Shown: positions 54,543 through 63,744, numbered from the stretch's first letter. The stretch: 64,000 nt of DNA from Paenimyroides marinum (GCF_900108395.1 NZ_FNXE01000010.1:1-64000); one strand, 5' to 3'. The notes: generated by a model not told the origin, from the letters alone. Translations and numbers: made by a program.

Positions 54543-57500
54543 TCGCTATATTTTTATTATTTTTTCTATTTTCTTTTTTCGTGGCAGATTCCCTCCACCA
54601 GCACTGGAATACCGGGACTACAAACATGGTCATGGATTGGATCAGCATGCCGCCGAAAGTCGGGATGGCCATTGGTACCATGATTTCCGCACCTTTACCG
54701 GTAGAGGTCAGGACAGGCAGTAAGGCGATCAGTGCTGTAGCAGTGGTCATCGCTGCCGGTCTGACACGCTTTAAGCCTGCGTATATGACTGCTTCCCGTA
54801 TTTCATCTTTTGTTCTGGGGTTCCGTGCTTCAAATGTATCGTGGATGTATGTTCCCATTAATACACCATCACTCGTCGCCAGTCCGAACAGGGCGATAAA
54901 TCCTACCCAAACGGCAATGCTGAGATTGATGCTGTGCATCTGGAACAGATCCCTCATATTTGTCCCTCCGACAGAGAAGTCCATAAACCAGGGCTGCCCG
55001 TAAAGCCATAATAAAATAAAGCCACCTGCAAGTGCTACAAAAACACCGGAAAAATGAATTAACGATGCTGTAACCGTTCGGAACTGAAAGTAGAGAATTA
55101 CTAAAATGGCTAACAAACTCAGTGGTATAATAAGCATTAGCCTTTTTGCGGCACGCTCTTGTTGTTCATAATTGCCAGCAAATTTATAAGTCACTCCGTT
55201 AGGCAAACTTAGTTCTCCGGATGCGATTTTTTCCTGTAAGATTTGATCGGCTTCACGGACGACTTCAACTTCAGCTTTACCGCTTATTTTGTCAAAGATG
55301 ACATAACCCAACAAAAAGGTATTTTCACTTTGGATCATCTGAGCGCCCTTGGCATATTCAACATCCACCACATCCCCTAGTGGAATCTGAGCTCCTGTAG
55401 CTGTCGGAATGATTATTTTTCGCAACGCATCCGGGTCATCCCGTAATTCTCGTGGGTAGCGCAGGCGAACGGGAAACCGTTCCCGGCCTTCGACTGTAGT
55501 GGTCAACGTCATACCGCCGACTGCCGCACTGATTACTTCCTGAAGCTCGGCAACGGTAATACCGTATCTGGCCATTCTATCCCGGTTCAGATGGATTTCG
55601 ATATAGGGTGCACCAACAGCCCTGTCGTAGAAAACGGTCGATGGCATAACAGATGGAACATCCTTTAAGGCTGCTTCCAAGGCCTTGCCACCGATTTCAA
55701 TCGACTCCAGATCCGGCCCCGAAACCTTTAGCCCCATCGGAGCTCTCATTCCCGTGGAAAGCATCACCATTCTTGTTTCTATGGGTTGTAACTTGGGTGC
55801 AGAGGTCAAGCCCGGCAAATGCGAAACATTGACAATCTCCTGCCAAATGTCGTCCGCCGTTTTTATCTCGGGACGCCATTGGCGGAAGAACTTGCCGCCT
55901 TTATCTATGATAAGGCTATCTCGTGGAATTTGTCTGAATCCTTGATCTATATGGTAGGTATCTCCGTTAATCAGTTCAAAATGCCCGTCACTATTGGTTT
56001 TAAACCGCTCTCTATGACCGTCTTCGTCCAAAATATACTCAGGTATATAATTGATCGTATTTTCAAACATCTGTGTGGGCGCTGGATCGAGTGCCGAATT
56101 TACACGCCCCCATTTACCTACGGTTAGTTCGACTTCCGGTATGTTTTGAATACGTTTATCAAGTGTTCTGATCAATTGCAGGTTTTGTTCAATCCCAGTA
56201 TGCGGCATACTGGTAGGCATTAACAAGAAAGCCCCTTCATTCAGGCTGGGCATAAATTCTTCTCCGATACCCGGAAATGTTTCCGTTGATTTTTGCCAGA
56301 ATGCCGTCTCCCGGAAAGATTTCCAACCTGTCTTTTCGAAGCCATTTGCAACAAAACCAAAACTCTTCTCTACGCCCATCCATGCTAACATTCCGAATAA
56401 TAAAGTAATGATAGGGATGGCCATGAATTTCCACCGGTTGGAAAGTGACCAACGCAGGATCTGTTCATAGTAGATCACCAATGCCCATAACATTCCCAGG
56501 ATGGAACCAATGGCAAAGAATACGAACACAAAGTTAAGTGTGGTGCTTGCCTGCGTGCCGAGTGGCAGCCACTCAACCGTCAGGTAATACATCGCTACAA
56601 AAAGTGTGATAGCTACATTAACGTAGTTGGCAATTTTTTCTCCTTTCCATCTTGGTGTAAACAGGTTGTTGACTCCGATCAAAGTCAATGCGAACGCGAC
56701 AAAAACACCTGTATAGATCCAAAGAGCGATACCGGCAACTACCAAAACGTAGTTGGCTATCCGGCGAACTTTACTCCCATTGATACGGATTGAAAATATA
56801 TAATAAGCCAGTGTTGGCAAGATAATAATGCCTAACACAAAGGCTGAAACCAAAGCAAAGGTTTTGGTGTATGCCAAGGGACCGAACAACTTACCTTCTT
56901 GTGCTTCCATCATAAAAACAGGTAAAAAGCTGATGATCGTGGTGAGCATCGCCGTTGACAAAGCACCCGACACTTCCGCAACAGCGGTGGAAATCAAGTT
57001 TACAAAGGCTTTCCCCCGACTCTCAACACCCTTGGCTTTTTCTTCATCCATATGGCGTAGTATGCTTTCGATAAAGACAATCCCCACATCCACCATGACC
57101 CCAATGGCAATGGCGATTCCCGAAAGAGCCACAATATTTGCCTCGACCCCCATTTGTTTCATGATGATAAAGGTCACCAGCACACCAATGGGCAGAATAC
57201 TGGATATGAGAATGGATGCTCGCAGGTTGATTACCAAAACGATGACAACGATAATACAAATCAGGATTTCGTGTGCTAAAGCATTTTCCAGCGTCCCGAT
57301 GGTTTCCTGGATTAAACCCGAGCGGTCATAAAACGGAACGACGGTGACTTTTGAAATAGTCCCATCCTCTAATGTTTTTTGAGGGAAACCTGCCTCCATT
57401 TCTTTGATCTTCGCCTTGACATTATTGATGACTTCCATGGGGTTGGTTCCATGCCGGGCAACTACTACACCGCCAACTGCTTCCACGCCTTCCTTATCCA

Positions 57501-58380
57501 ATCCACCGCGTCGTGTGGAGGGTCCCAAATTGACAAACCCAACGTCTTTTATCTTTACGGGAACATTATTGCGCACAGCCACTACGGCATCTTCCAGATC
57601 CTGGACACTTTTAAGGTAGCCCAATCCACGCACCAGATATTCCGCTTTGTTTATTTCGATCGTCTCTGCACCGATATCCAGGTTGCTGTTTTGGATAGCC
57701 GACATGATATCCATTACGGATACATTGTATGCGCGCATCGCATCTGGATTGATATCGACTTGGTATTCTTTTACGAAACCTCCGATGGAAGCCACTTCGG
57801 AAACCCCTTCCGATGCTGCCAAATTATATTTGGCATAGAAATCCTGAATCGTGCGCAGCTCATCGGGGTCCCAGCCTCCTGTAGGTTTTCCGGTTTCGGG
57901 ATTGCGTCCCTCCAGTGTATACCAAAAGACCTGCCCCAAAGCAGTGGCATCCGGCCCGAGCGTGGGCGTTACATCGGATGGTAATGTGCCGGCAGGCAAT
58001 GAATTCAGTTTTTCCAGAATACGGGAACGGCTCCAATAAAACTCAACATCCTCTTCAAAAATGACATAGAGGAAGGACATGCCGAACATCGAACTGCTCC
58101 GGATTGTTTTTACGCCGGGGATGCCCAGTAAGGAGGTCGTGAGTGGATAGGTAATCTGTTCCTGTATATCTTTGGGAGACCTCCCCATCCATTCGGTCGC
58201 CACAATTTGCTGGTTCTCCCCAATGTTCGGAATCGCATCGACCGGCACAGGATCGCTCGGCAACGCATTTTGATGCCAATTAAAGGGCGCTGTAATCAGC
58301 CCCCATATAAGGACAACCACAAGTAATAACAGTGTTATTACTCGGTTCTCCAAAAAATATTTGATAATTTTTTTAAGCAT
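54529..58380 (-). CDS. CusA/CzcA-family heavy-metal efflux RND transporter, extended form
   Basis: A 1283-residue inner-membrane pump, about 240 longer than the usual 1040. The N-terminal TM1, porter domains and the proton-relay helix (AIAIGVMVDVGIVFIES) are present, as is GTNMRDLFQMHS in the C-terminal membrane half. The extra length is mostly a block of about four hydrophobic segments between the two halves (residues about 535-690) and an insertion in the second periplasmic part (about 770-840). With the TolC-like and adaptor genes behind it, it should expel Cu or Ag from the periplasm. Confidence 0.92.
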   Translation of the reverse strand: MLKKIIKYFLENRVITLLLLVVVLIWGLITAPFNWHQNALPSDPVPVDAIPNIGENQQIVATEWMGRSPKDIQEQITYPLTTSLLGIPGVKTIRSSSMFGMSFLYVIFEEDVEFYWSRSRILEKLNSLPAGTLPSDVTPTLGPDATALGQVFWYTLEGRNPETGKPTGGWDPDELRTIQDFYAKYNLAASEGVSEVASIGGFVKEYQVDINPDAMRAYNVSVMDIMSAIQNSNLDIGAETIEINKAEYLVRGLGYLKSVQDLEDAVVAVRNNVPVKIKDVGFVNLGPSTRRGGLDKEGVEAVGGVVVARHGTNPMEVINNVKAKIKEMEAGFPQKTLEDGTISKVTVVPFYDRSGLIQETIGTLENALAHEILICIIVVIVLVINLRASILISSILPIGVLVTFIIMKQMGVEANIVALSGIAIAIGVMVDVGIVFIESILRHMDEEKAKGVESRGKAFVNLISTAVAEVSGALSTAMLTTIISFLPVFMMEAQEGKLFGPLAYTKTFALVSAFVLGIIILPTLAYYIFSIRINGSKVRRIANYVLVVAGIALWIYTGVFVAFALTLIGVNNLFTPRWKGEKIANYVNVAITLFVAMYYLTVEWLPLGTQASTTLNFVFVFFAIGSILGMLWALVIYYEQILRWSLSNRWKFMAIPIITLLFGMLAWMGVEKSFGFVANGFEKTGWKSFRETAFWQKSTETFPGIGEEFMPSLNEGAFLLMPTSMPHTGIEQNLQLIRTLDKRIQNIPEVELTVGKWGRVNSALDPAPTQMFENTINYIPEYILDEDGHRERFKTNSDGHFELINGDTYHIDQGFRQIPRDSLIIDKGGKFFRQWRPEIKTADDIWQEIVNVSHLPGLTSAPKLQPIETRMVMLSTGMRAPMGLKVSGPDLESIEIGGKALEAALKDVPSVMPSTVFYDRAVGAPYIEIHLNRDRMARYGITVAELQEVISAAVGGMTLTTTVEGRERFPVRLRYPRELRDDPDALRKIIIPTATGAQIPLGDVVDVEYAKGAQMIQSENTFLLGYVIFDKISGKAEVEVVREADQILQEKIASGELSLPNGVTYKFAGNYEQQERAAKRLMLIIPLSLLAILVILYFQFRTVTASLIHFSGVFVALAGGFILLWLYGQPWFMDFSVGGTNMRDLFQMHSINLSIAVWVGFIALFGLATSDGVLMGTYIHDTFEARNPRTKDEIREAVIYAGLKRVRPAAMTTATALIALLPVLTSTGKGAEIMVPMAIPTFGGMLIQSMTMFVVPVFQCWWRESATKKENRKNNKNIANENE

Positions 58381-58403
58381 AACATATACATTGTTTACAT
58401 TTT

Positions 58404-58447
58404 AATATCAGATACCAGCCTACAGAAATCGACCGGTACCTGATATT
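58404..58447. repeat. Intergenic hairpin upstream of the cusA-like gene
   Basis: AATATCAGATACC (58404-58416) pairs with GGTACCTGATATT (58435-58447) with one mismatch around an 18-base loop. There is no T run on the minus strand, so attenuation or RNA processing is more likely than termination. It lies in the only gap over 90 bases between the DUF3347 gene and the pump gene. Confidence 0.45.
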
Positions 58448-58473
58448 TGAATTTCAAATCTTAATCAGAGTTT

Positions 58474-59046
58474 TTACTTCAGTTCTTCCTGAACTTCACC
58501 GCATGTTAGCATATCCGCACCATAGTAAGGGTTTTTGACCTCTTTGCTATCGCTTAACCAATATGCTCCTTTGTTGTCATCGTACATCGAGCAAAAAATC
58601 TTGTACATGGGCTTTTCGGTGCCGAATTCTTTTGTTATATCATAAAAATCCTTGCTCAAGATCACTAAATGCTCCCTTTGATGAGCTATATTGCCTATGT
58701 TATCACCTATGTGCTCCGAATGTTCCTGAATATCAGCAGCGATGTCATCGAAGGTGCTTTTCTGTTCTGCACTAAAGCCCTCGGTATTAATCTTGGGGAG
58801 TGCTTCCAGCATGCCTTTAGCTGCATTTGCGGCTTCTTTATCATTATCGGAAGACAAAGCAAAAGTCAGGTGCTGGTAATGGGAAAAAAGTTCCGAAAAA
58901 GTTCCCTGGTCGCTTGCAGCGTTGCTTTCGTTGGATACCGTTGTTTCAGTATGGACGTCGCTTTCTGATTTTTTTTCAGAAGTACCATTACATGCTGCCA
59001 AGGTCAATACGGATGAGGCTAGTAAGCCTACAAATAAATGTTTCAT
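58474..59046 (-). CDS. DUF3347 lipoprotein
   Basis: A 190-residue lipoprotein (LTLAAC lipobox) with the DUF3347 domain: FSELFSHYQHLTFALSS near the start, and the C-terminal motif YDDNKGAYWLSDSKEVKNPY, then YGADMLTCG. These proteins are found with copper-efflux genes in Bacteroidota and are thought to bind copper in the periplasm. A second start two codons upstream (59052) is possible. It has IFCSMYDD where the companion protein (59487) has NCPMYND, so one metal-ligand position may differ. 18 bases after the TRASH-like gene. Confidence 0.85.
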   Translation of the reverse strand: MKHLFVGLLASSVLTLAACNGTSEKKSESDVHTETTVSNESNAASDQGTFSELFSHYQHLTFALSSDNDKEAANAAKGMLEALPKINTEGFSAEQKSTFDDIAADIQEHSEHIGDNIGNIAHQREHLVILSKDFYDITKEFGTEKPMYKIFCSMYDDNKGAYWLSDSKEVKNPYYGADMLTCGEVQEELK

Positions 59047-59070
59047 TGTCATGATTTCTGTTTTTAATAA

Positions 59071-59475
59071 TTAAAATTGATTTATGTAATTTGTATATGT
59101 AGTATTATTTTCAAAATATGATACTTCCCCGTTGTTGCCCGTAATTGCTATTATAGCAGTCGCTTTATCTATCTGCTTTTTGGAAAATGGATCTATGGCA
59201 ACGCGTGTAGAAGGATCTTTTGGAATACGTTCTTTACACATCTGGCAACATCCGTAATATATTTTTCCTTCAAAATTTACCTCAAATTGTTTTTTGCCCA
59301 TGTATTCATTGTTGACCATGCAAACCAAATCATTAGGCACAATATCCCCTTTGTTAAAAACATTTGGATTGCTATCCGTTACGTTTTGCTCTTTCTTTTT
59401 CGAGGCTTCATTGGAATTTCCGCTACAAGAAGTTAGTGTAGCTAAAATCATCAAAGCGTATAAAATAATCTTCAT
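59071..59475 (-). CDS. TRASH/YHS-like metal-binding lipoprotein
   Basis: A 134-residue lipoprotein (ATLTSC lipobox). Residues about 48-85 hold VCMVNNEYMGKKQFEV and YYGCCQMCKERI, the spaced Cys and CxxC pattern of TRASH/YHS-type metal-binding knuckles. The rest is a small beta-rich tail. It likely holds or hands over copper in the periplasm. Encoded between two DUF3347 proteins with gaps of 11 and 18 bases. Confidence 0.8.
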   Translation of the reverse strand: MKIILYALMILATLTSCSGNSNEASKKKEQNVTDSNPNVFNKGDIVPNDLVCMVNNEYMGKKQFEVNFEGKIYYGCCQMCKERIPKDPSTRVAIDPFSKKQIDKATAIIAITGNNGEVSYFENNTTYTNYINQF

Positions 59476-59486
59476 ATTGTGATTAA

Positions 59487-60053
59487 TTATTTGATAGTTT
59501 CAATAATATTTCCACATGTCAGCATCTTATTGCCGTAATATGGGTTTTTAACCGCTTCTTCCTTGCTTAACCAATTTGCACCTTTACCATCGTTGTACAT
59601 CGGGCAGTTTTGGTAGTACATAGTTGTTTTTTGCTTTGATGCGTTTGCCAATTCATAGACATTCTTAGAAAGTAGGGCAAATACCCTCCGTTGCTTTACG
59701 ACGTCTTTCGATTTCGAGATGTTTTCTGTGTTTAAAGACAGTTCCTTCATGACCTTCATCCATACGGTATGCTCTTTGGGAGAAAGTTCACCCATATCCA
59801 CTGTTTTAATAACTGTGGCTAATTCAGTAGCATTTGAAGATGCTATATTTACATCTGCGTTTACCAAAGCATCTTTTATGGAAAAATACTTGTCAAATAC
59901 GGCATGTAATTGTGATAAATTTTGTGATGGAATATTCTTTGCTTGAGCTGTTCCACCTTGGTTGTGATGTTGCTCGTTCTGGTTTTGCGCAAAGCTGTTT
60001 GCTGCGGATAGTAATACGGTGATTACCATCAATATTTTTGATATTGATTTCAT
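59487..60053 (-). CDS. DUF3347 protein, second copy
   Basis: A 188-residue exported protein (signal peptide ending SFAQN) with a His/Gln-rich spacer (EQHHNQGGTAQ) and the DUF3347 domain: LHAVFDKYFSIKDALVNAD and NCPMYNDGKGANWLSKEEAV ending at MLTCGNIIETIK. It differs clearly from the copy at 58474, which is a lipoprotein. The pair may bind metal at different sites of the periplasm. Confidence 0.87.
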   Translation of the reverse strand: MKSISKILMVITVLLSAANSFAQNQNEQHHNQGGTAQAKNIPSQNLSQLHAVFDKYFSIKDALVNADVNIASSNATELATVIKTVDMGELSPKEHTVWMKVMKELSLNTENISKSKDVVKQRRVFALLSKNVYELANASKQKTTMYYQNCPMYNDGKGANWLSKEEAVKNPYYGNKMLTCGNIIETIK

Positions 60054-60090
60054 TTGGAACCTTATTAAGTATTAAAAATGGTAAATAATC

Positions 60091-60110
60091 AAAAGCCAGA
60101 TCTGGCTTTT
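60091..60110 (-). terminator. Palindromic hairpin after the Cys-rich gene
   Basis: AAAAGCCAGATCTGGCTTTT is a perfect 20-bp palindrome 71 bases past the stop of the gene at 60181, with a T-rich tail on the minus strand. Read-through into the efflux genes remains possible. Confidence 0.65.
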
Positions 60111-60180
60111 AATAAAACATGTATTGCGGATAGGTGCAAAATCAACCGATTTCGCACACCTATGGCTATACAGTACTAAT

Positions 60181-60567
60181 TTAACTTATTTTAGGCGGTT
60201 GCCAAATGGAAGATTCCCCTGTAGAATAAAAGGGTTCTTTGTATAAAGGGTATGATTTTTTAATTTTAGAAAAAACAGGATTTTGAGCGTTCCTAAAAAA
60301 TGGGGGTGTTGCAGAAAAACTATTAGAAGAGCTGTGGCAGGACGTAGGTCCACAATTTCCAGAGCATTCATTGCTCGCGTCATCCTTAGACTTACAGCAG
60401 TCTTTCTCACATTGATCTTCTGAATGATGCTGCTTGTTGGCACTGCAACATGACTTCTCCTTGATAACAATTTCTTTGGAATGCGATTTACACGTATAGG
60501 ATTGCATTGGGATTATAAAAAAGCCCAATAAGCATATAATCATTAATATGTTTATCCTTTTTAACAT
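60181..60567 (-). CDS. Small exported Cys/His-rich protein
   Basis: A 128-residue protein without a recognised family. It has a signal peptide (LLGFFIIPMQS) and a mature domain with nine Cys in the first 55 residues, in CC and CxxxC pairs (KSCCSANKQHH; CEKDCCKSKDD; CSGNC). The second half is Pro/aromatic-rich and has no Cys. The pattern suggests a periplasmic metal scavenger. It has its own promoter and is the first gene of the copper array. Confidence 0.7.
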   Translation of the reverse strand: MLKRINILMIICLLGFFIIPMQSYTCKSHSKEIVIKEKSCCSANKQHHSEDQCEKDCCKSKDDASNECSGNCGPTSCHSSSNSFSATPPFFRNAQNPVFSKIKKSYPLYKEPFYSTGESSIWQPPKIS

Positions 60568-60589
60568 GTAAAAAACAAAAAAACTATTG

Positions 60590-60618
60590 CAAAGATAATG
60601 ATATTTTTCAAACCGGTT
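60590..60618 (-). promoter_or_regulatory. Promoter of the copper array with an AACCGGTT palindrome
   Basis: On the minus strand TATCTTTG (60590-60597) is a perfect TAnnTTTG -7 box, 23 bases before the start at 60567. About 14 bases upstream lies CAAACCGGTTCG around the palindrome AACCGGTT (60611-60618), in the place where a repressor or activator would touch the -33 region. No regulator is linked. Confidence 0.5.
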
Positions 60619-60930
60619 CGTTTTTTTTGAAATAAATGGCAGATAAGTTTCTCTTATCCGCCATTTATTTTTATTCCATGAGCATTATAGTGTCAGTTAC
60701 ATTTCCTGCTAGTGTTCTTTTAAATCTTTCACTCAATAATATCGAATACACCCATACGCCCGGTTACGGGGTTTTCAGAAGCATGCTTCAACCTATATAA
60801 ATGGTTCTTACATCAACAAGGTTGTCGTCACTGATGTCCAAAGACATTAAGTCGCTTCGGTTGAATACCTTTATATATTTCTTTTTGCGTATTTTCTGTT
60901 TTCTTTTCAATACTTATAAATTGACGTCCT
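60619..60930 (-). other. Gap between copper array and Zn/Cd ATPase, with a possible 40-residue ORF
   Basis: No solid gene. On the minus strand a TTG at 60910 opens 40 codons to a TGA at 60788, giving a Lys-rich start and SLDISDDNLVDVRTIYIG at the end. The tail looks protein-like, so this may be a small gene or a remnant of a gene lost during assembly of the cargo. The rest is AT-rich without hairpins I would call a terminator. Confidence 0.35.
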
Positions 60931-62964
60931 TTAAAATTTCATCCGCTGTATTCGTACCGCATTAAGAATAGCCAATAACGCCACGCCCACATCAGCAAAA
61001 ACGGCTTCCCACATTGTAGCCAATCCACCTGCACCAAGAACCAATACAATTCCTTTTACTACAAATGCCAATGTGATATTTTGCCAAACGATTTTCTTTG
61101 TCTTTTTTCCAATATTGATTGCCATTGGTATTTTACTTGGTTTATCGTCTTGTATGACCACATCTGCTGTTTCAATAGTGGCATCGCTTCCCAAACCGCC
61201 CATTGCGATACCTACGTCGCTCAATGCTACAACGGGGGCGTCGTTCACGCCGTCGCCGACGAAAGCAACGCTTTCGTCTTTCGCTTTGATTTCTTTAACC
61301 CTGTTTACTTTATCTTCGGGCAACAAATCCCCAAAAGCATTATCTATGCCCAACTGTTCTGCTACATACTTTACCACTGTACTTTTATCTCCGCTAAGCA
61401 TAGTAGCTTTAACATTGAGCTTATGTAATAGATTGATGGTTTCCTGTGCGTCTTCTTTGATACTGTCGGCAATAGTGATGTATCCGACAAATTTGTTATC
61501 GTAAGCAACGGCAATGGTCGTATAAACGATGCTGTTCGGGTCTAAGTCGTATTGTATTCCAAACTTGTTCATCAGCTTGAAATTTCCGACCAACAAGTCT
61601 TTACCATTTATGGTTGATTTCAACCCGTGCCCTGCGATTTCCTCTGTATTTTCTAAATGGATTGTATTATCCGGTTCCCCCACGTATTCGTGAATAGCTG
61701 TCGCTACGGGGTGCGTACTGTGGTTTTCCAGTACGTTGACCAATTGCAGGATTTCGTCTTGATTGAACGCTTTGTCAAATACCACTTCCTGAACCTTAAA
61801 AACACCCTCTGTCATTGTACCCGTTTTATCCATTACCACATTTTGGATATTGGAAAGAGCATCTAAAAAGTTACTTCCTTTAAACAGTATTCCGTTTCTG
61901 CTCGCTGCTCCAATGCCACCGAAATAACCCAATGGAATACTTATAACCAATGCACAAGGACAAGAAATGACTAAGAATACCAAAGCCCTGTACAACCAAT
62001 CTTTAAACTCATATTCTGCTACGAAAAAGTAAGGCAACACACAGATAGCGACCGCTAACAGTACCACGATAGGGGTATATATTTTCGCAAACTTGCGGAT
62101 AAATAATTCCGTTGGTGCTTTTTGTGAAGTAGCATTTTGCACCAATTCTAAAATTTTACTCAACTTACTATCCGTATATGCGGTTGTAACCTGCACTTGT
62201 GCAACGGTATTAAGGTTTATCATTCCTGCCAAAACCGTTTCGCCTTTAGCTTTGGTGTCCGGTTTGCTTTCGCCTGTAAGTGCGGCGGTGTTGAACGAGG
62301 CTGTTTCAGATAATAACTCTCCGTCCAGACCTAATTTTTCTCCCGGTTTTAGTTGTATGATTTCGCCTATGTTTACGGTGTCCGCCTTTACAGTTAGGGG
62401 TTGGTTGTTTCTTAAAACCGTTACCTCATCAGGTCTTTGATCGAGCAATGATTTGATATTTGCTTTGGCTCTAGAAACAGCCATTGTCTGAAAAACTTCT
62501 CCAACAGCATAAAATAACATCACTGCAACCCCCTCCGGATATTCGCCAATGGCAAATGCCCCTATAGTGGCGATACCCATTAAAAAGAACTCTGAAAAGA
62601 TTTCCCCTTTTCTGATGCTTTTCAATGCGTCTTTTAATACAGGAAACCCGACGGGAGCATAAGCAACCACATACCAAATAATCCTTACCCAACCTGTAAA
62701 CCATTGTTGTGGAAGCCAATTATCAAATGTAATGGCAACAAGCATCAATATCAATGATATGATACACGGCAAAAACATTCTCATTGGGCTGCTCTCGCTA
62801 TGGCTGTGGTCGTGTCCGTCATCATCGCTGTGGTTGTGTTGATGTTTTTCTTTTACTAATTCTTTTGCACCTGCTTGAGTGTAAATTTTTTCTTCCTGTG
62901 TGCAACAGGTCATTCTGCCCTGTGCATCGTATGTATGCTTATGATTTTTATCTGTATTTATCAT
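60931..62964 (-). CDS. Heavy-metal P-type ATPase (CPC, Zn/Cd type)
   Basis: A 677-residue P1B ATPase. The N-terminus has CC at residues 20-21 and a His/Asp-rich stretch (HQHNHSDDDGHDHSH) instead of a full metal-binding domain. CPC is at 335-337 (SCPCALVISIP), the phosphorylated Asp379 in DKTGTMTEG, and the C-terminal helix has the FADVGV Asp, characteristic of P1B-2 zinc/cadmium/lead pumps. It probably exports Zn or Cd. Upstream (5-base gap) is the transglutaminase-like gene; the Fur-family gene lies further up. Confidence 0.9.
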   Translation of the reverse strand: MINTDKNHKHTYDAQGRMTCCTQEEKIYTQAGAKELVKEKHQHNHSDDDGHDHSHSESSPMRMFLPCIISLILMLVAITFDNWLPQQWFTGWVRIIWYVVAYAPVGFPVLKDALKSIRKGEIFSEFFLMGIATIGAFAIGEYPEGVAVMLFYAVGEVFQTMAVSRAKANIKSLLDQRPDEVTVLRNNQPLTVKADTVNIGEIIQLKPGEKLGLDGELLSETASFNTAALTGESKPDTKAKGETVLAGMINLNTVAQVQVTTAYTDSKLSKILELVQNATSQKAPTELFIRKFAKIYTPIVVLLAVAICVLPYFFVAEYEFKDWLYRALVFLVISCPCALVISIPLGYFGGIGAASRNGILFKGSNFLDALSNIQNVVMDKTGTMTEGVFKVQEVVFDKAFNQDEILQLVNVLENHSTHPVATAIHEYVGEPDNTIHLENTEEIAGHGLKSTINGKDLLVGNFKLMNKFGIQYDLDPNSIVYTTIAVAYDNKFVGYITIADSIKEDAQETINLLHKLNVKATMLSGDKSTVVKYVAEQLGIDNAFGDLLPEDKVNRVKEIKAKDESVAFVGDGVNDAPVVALSDVGIAMGGLGSDATIETADVVIQDDKPSKIPMAINIGKKTKKIVWQNITLAFVVKGIVLVLGAGGLATMWEAVFADVGVALLAILNAVRIQRMKF

Positions 62965-62969
62965 AACCT

Positions 62970-63689
62970 TTAATTTTTTAGGTTCGTTACACTTTTATTT
63001 CTTATTCTTTCCACGTTATTATTCATTATATGCCTCACGATATACTGAAAAACAAATCGCTTTAACGCATTTAGCTTTTGCTGATGCTTAGAATAAAATT
63101 CATCGGGTGTATCAAAAACGCCAAAGTCCTGATTGATGCCCTTATCCTGAATAAACGTATTGTTGAGGTTCCATTCAATCGGTGGGTTCTCAAAATTATC
63201 GGTATAAACCCCGAAACCGCAAAATGTGGTTTTGCAATCACTGTTCTGATTTTGCAGTTCCGTAAGGTAGGGTTTATCCAAAATCACACCCTCTAAAAAA
63301 TACCACTGCTCATTTACCCATACTTCTACCCAGCTATGTAAGATGCTTTGAGGCGAAAGTTTGTACCAAATACCCGTAATCGCTCCTTTTTGCAAGGCAT
63401 TGTCAATGGTAAAACCGTGAATGCGGTTAGGTATTCCCGTTGCTCTTAATAACGCCATTAGCAAAGTTGCTTTGGTATTGCACTGTCCGTAACCGTCTTT
63501 CAGAATTTCTGATGCAGGTATATCGTCCGAAACATTATAGCCAAATTTTATTTCATCTCTTACAAAATTATAAATGGCTTTAATTCTTGAAACAATGCCC
63601 AAATCTTTCCACCCTTTTTGTTCCAATAGCTCTTGTATAGAAACGTTTGAGTAGTCAAGGATTTTTGTTTCTTTAAAATAGTTGTCCAT
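62970..63689 (-). CDS. Transglutaminase-like domain protein
   Basis: A 239-residue protein with a transglutaminase/protease-like core: GYGQCNTKATLLMALLRATG (nucleophile Cys near residue 72), SWVEVWVNEQWYFLE with the likely His in ILHSWVEV, and an acid further on. No signal peptide. Some proteins of this type act as peptidases. It is 5 bases upstream of the Zn/Cd ATPase gene and downstream of a Fur-family gene, so a role in that metal unit is probable but unknown. Confidence 0.8.
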   Translation of the reverse strand: MDNYFKETKILDYSNVSIQELLEQKGWKDLGIVSRIKAIYNFVRDEIKFGYNVSDDIPASEILKDGYGQCNTKATLLMALLRATGIPNRIHGFTIDNALQKGAITGIWYKLSPQSILHSWVEVWVNEQWYFLEGVILDKPYLTELQNQNSDCKTTFCGFGVYTDNFENPPIEWNLNNTFIQDKGINQDFGVFDTPDEFYSKHQQKLNALKRFVFQYIVRHIMNNNVERIRNKSVTNLKN

Positions 63690-63708
63690 AACACGTTTAT
63701 ATTTATAG

Positions 63709-63744
63709 CAAAGTTACGGAGGGAGAGCCTGCAATGCTATTGCA
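63709..63744 (-). promoter_or_regulatory. Promoter with a Fur/Zur-like palindrome
   Basis: On the minus strand TAACTTTG (63709-63716) matches TAnnTTTG, 20 bases before the transglutaminase start at 63689. Upstream, TGCAATGCTATTGCA (63730-63744) is a perfect 6-3-6 inverted repeat at the -33 region, and overlaps the stop codon of the Fur-family gene. Fur-family repressors bind 15-bp inverted repeats of this size. Autogenous control of the unit by the adjacent regulator is the simple reading. Confidence 0.55.

Noticed and set aside
54311..55003. Plus-strand open frame opposite the end of the cusA-like gene
   Set aside because: It lies antisense to two well supported genes and has no recognisable domain.
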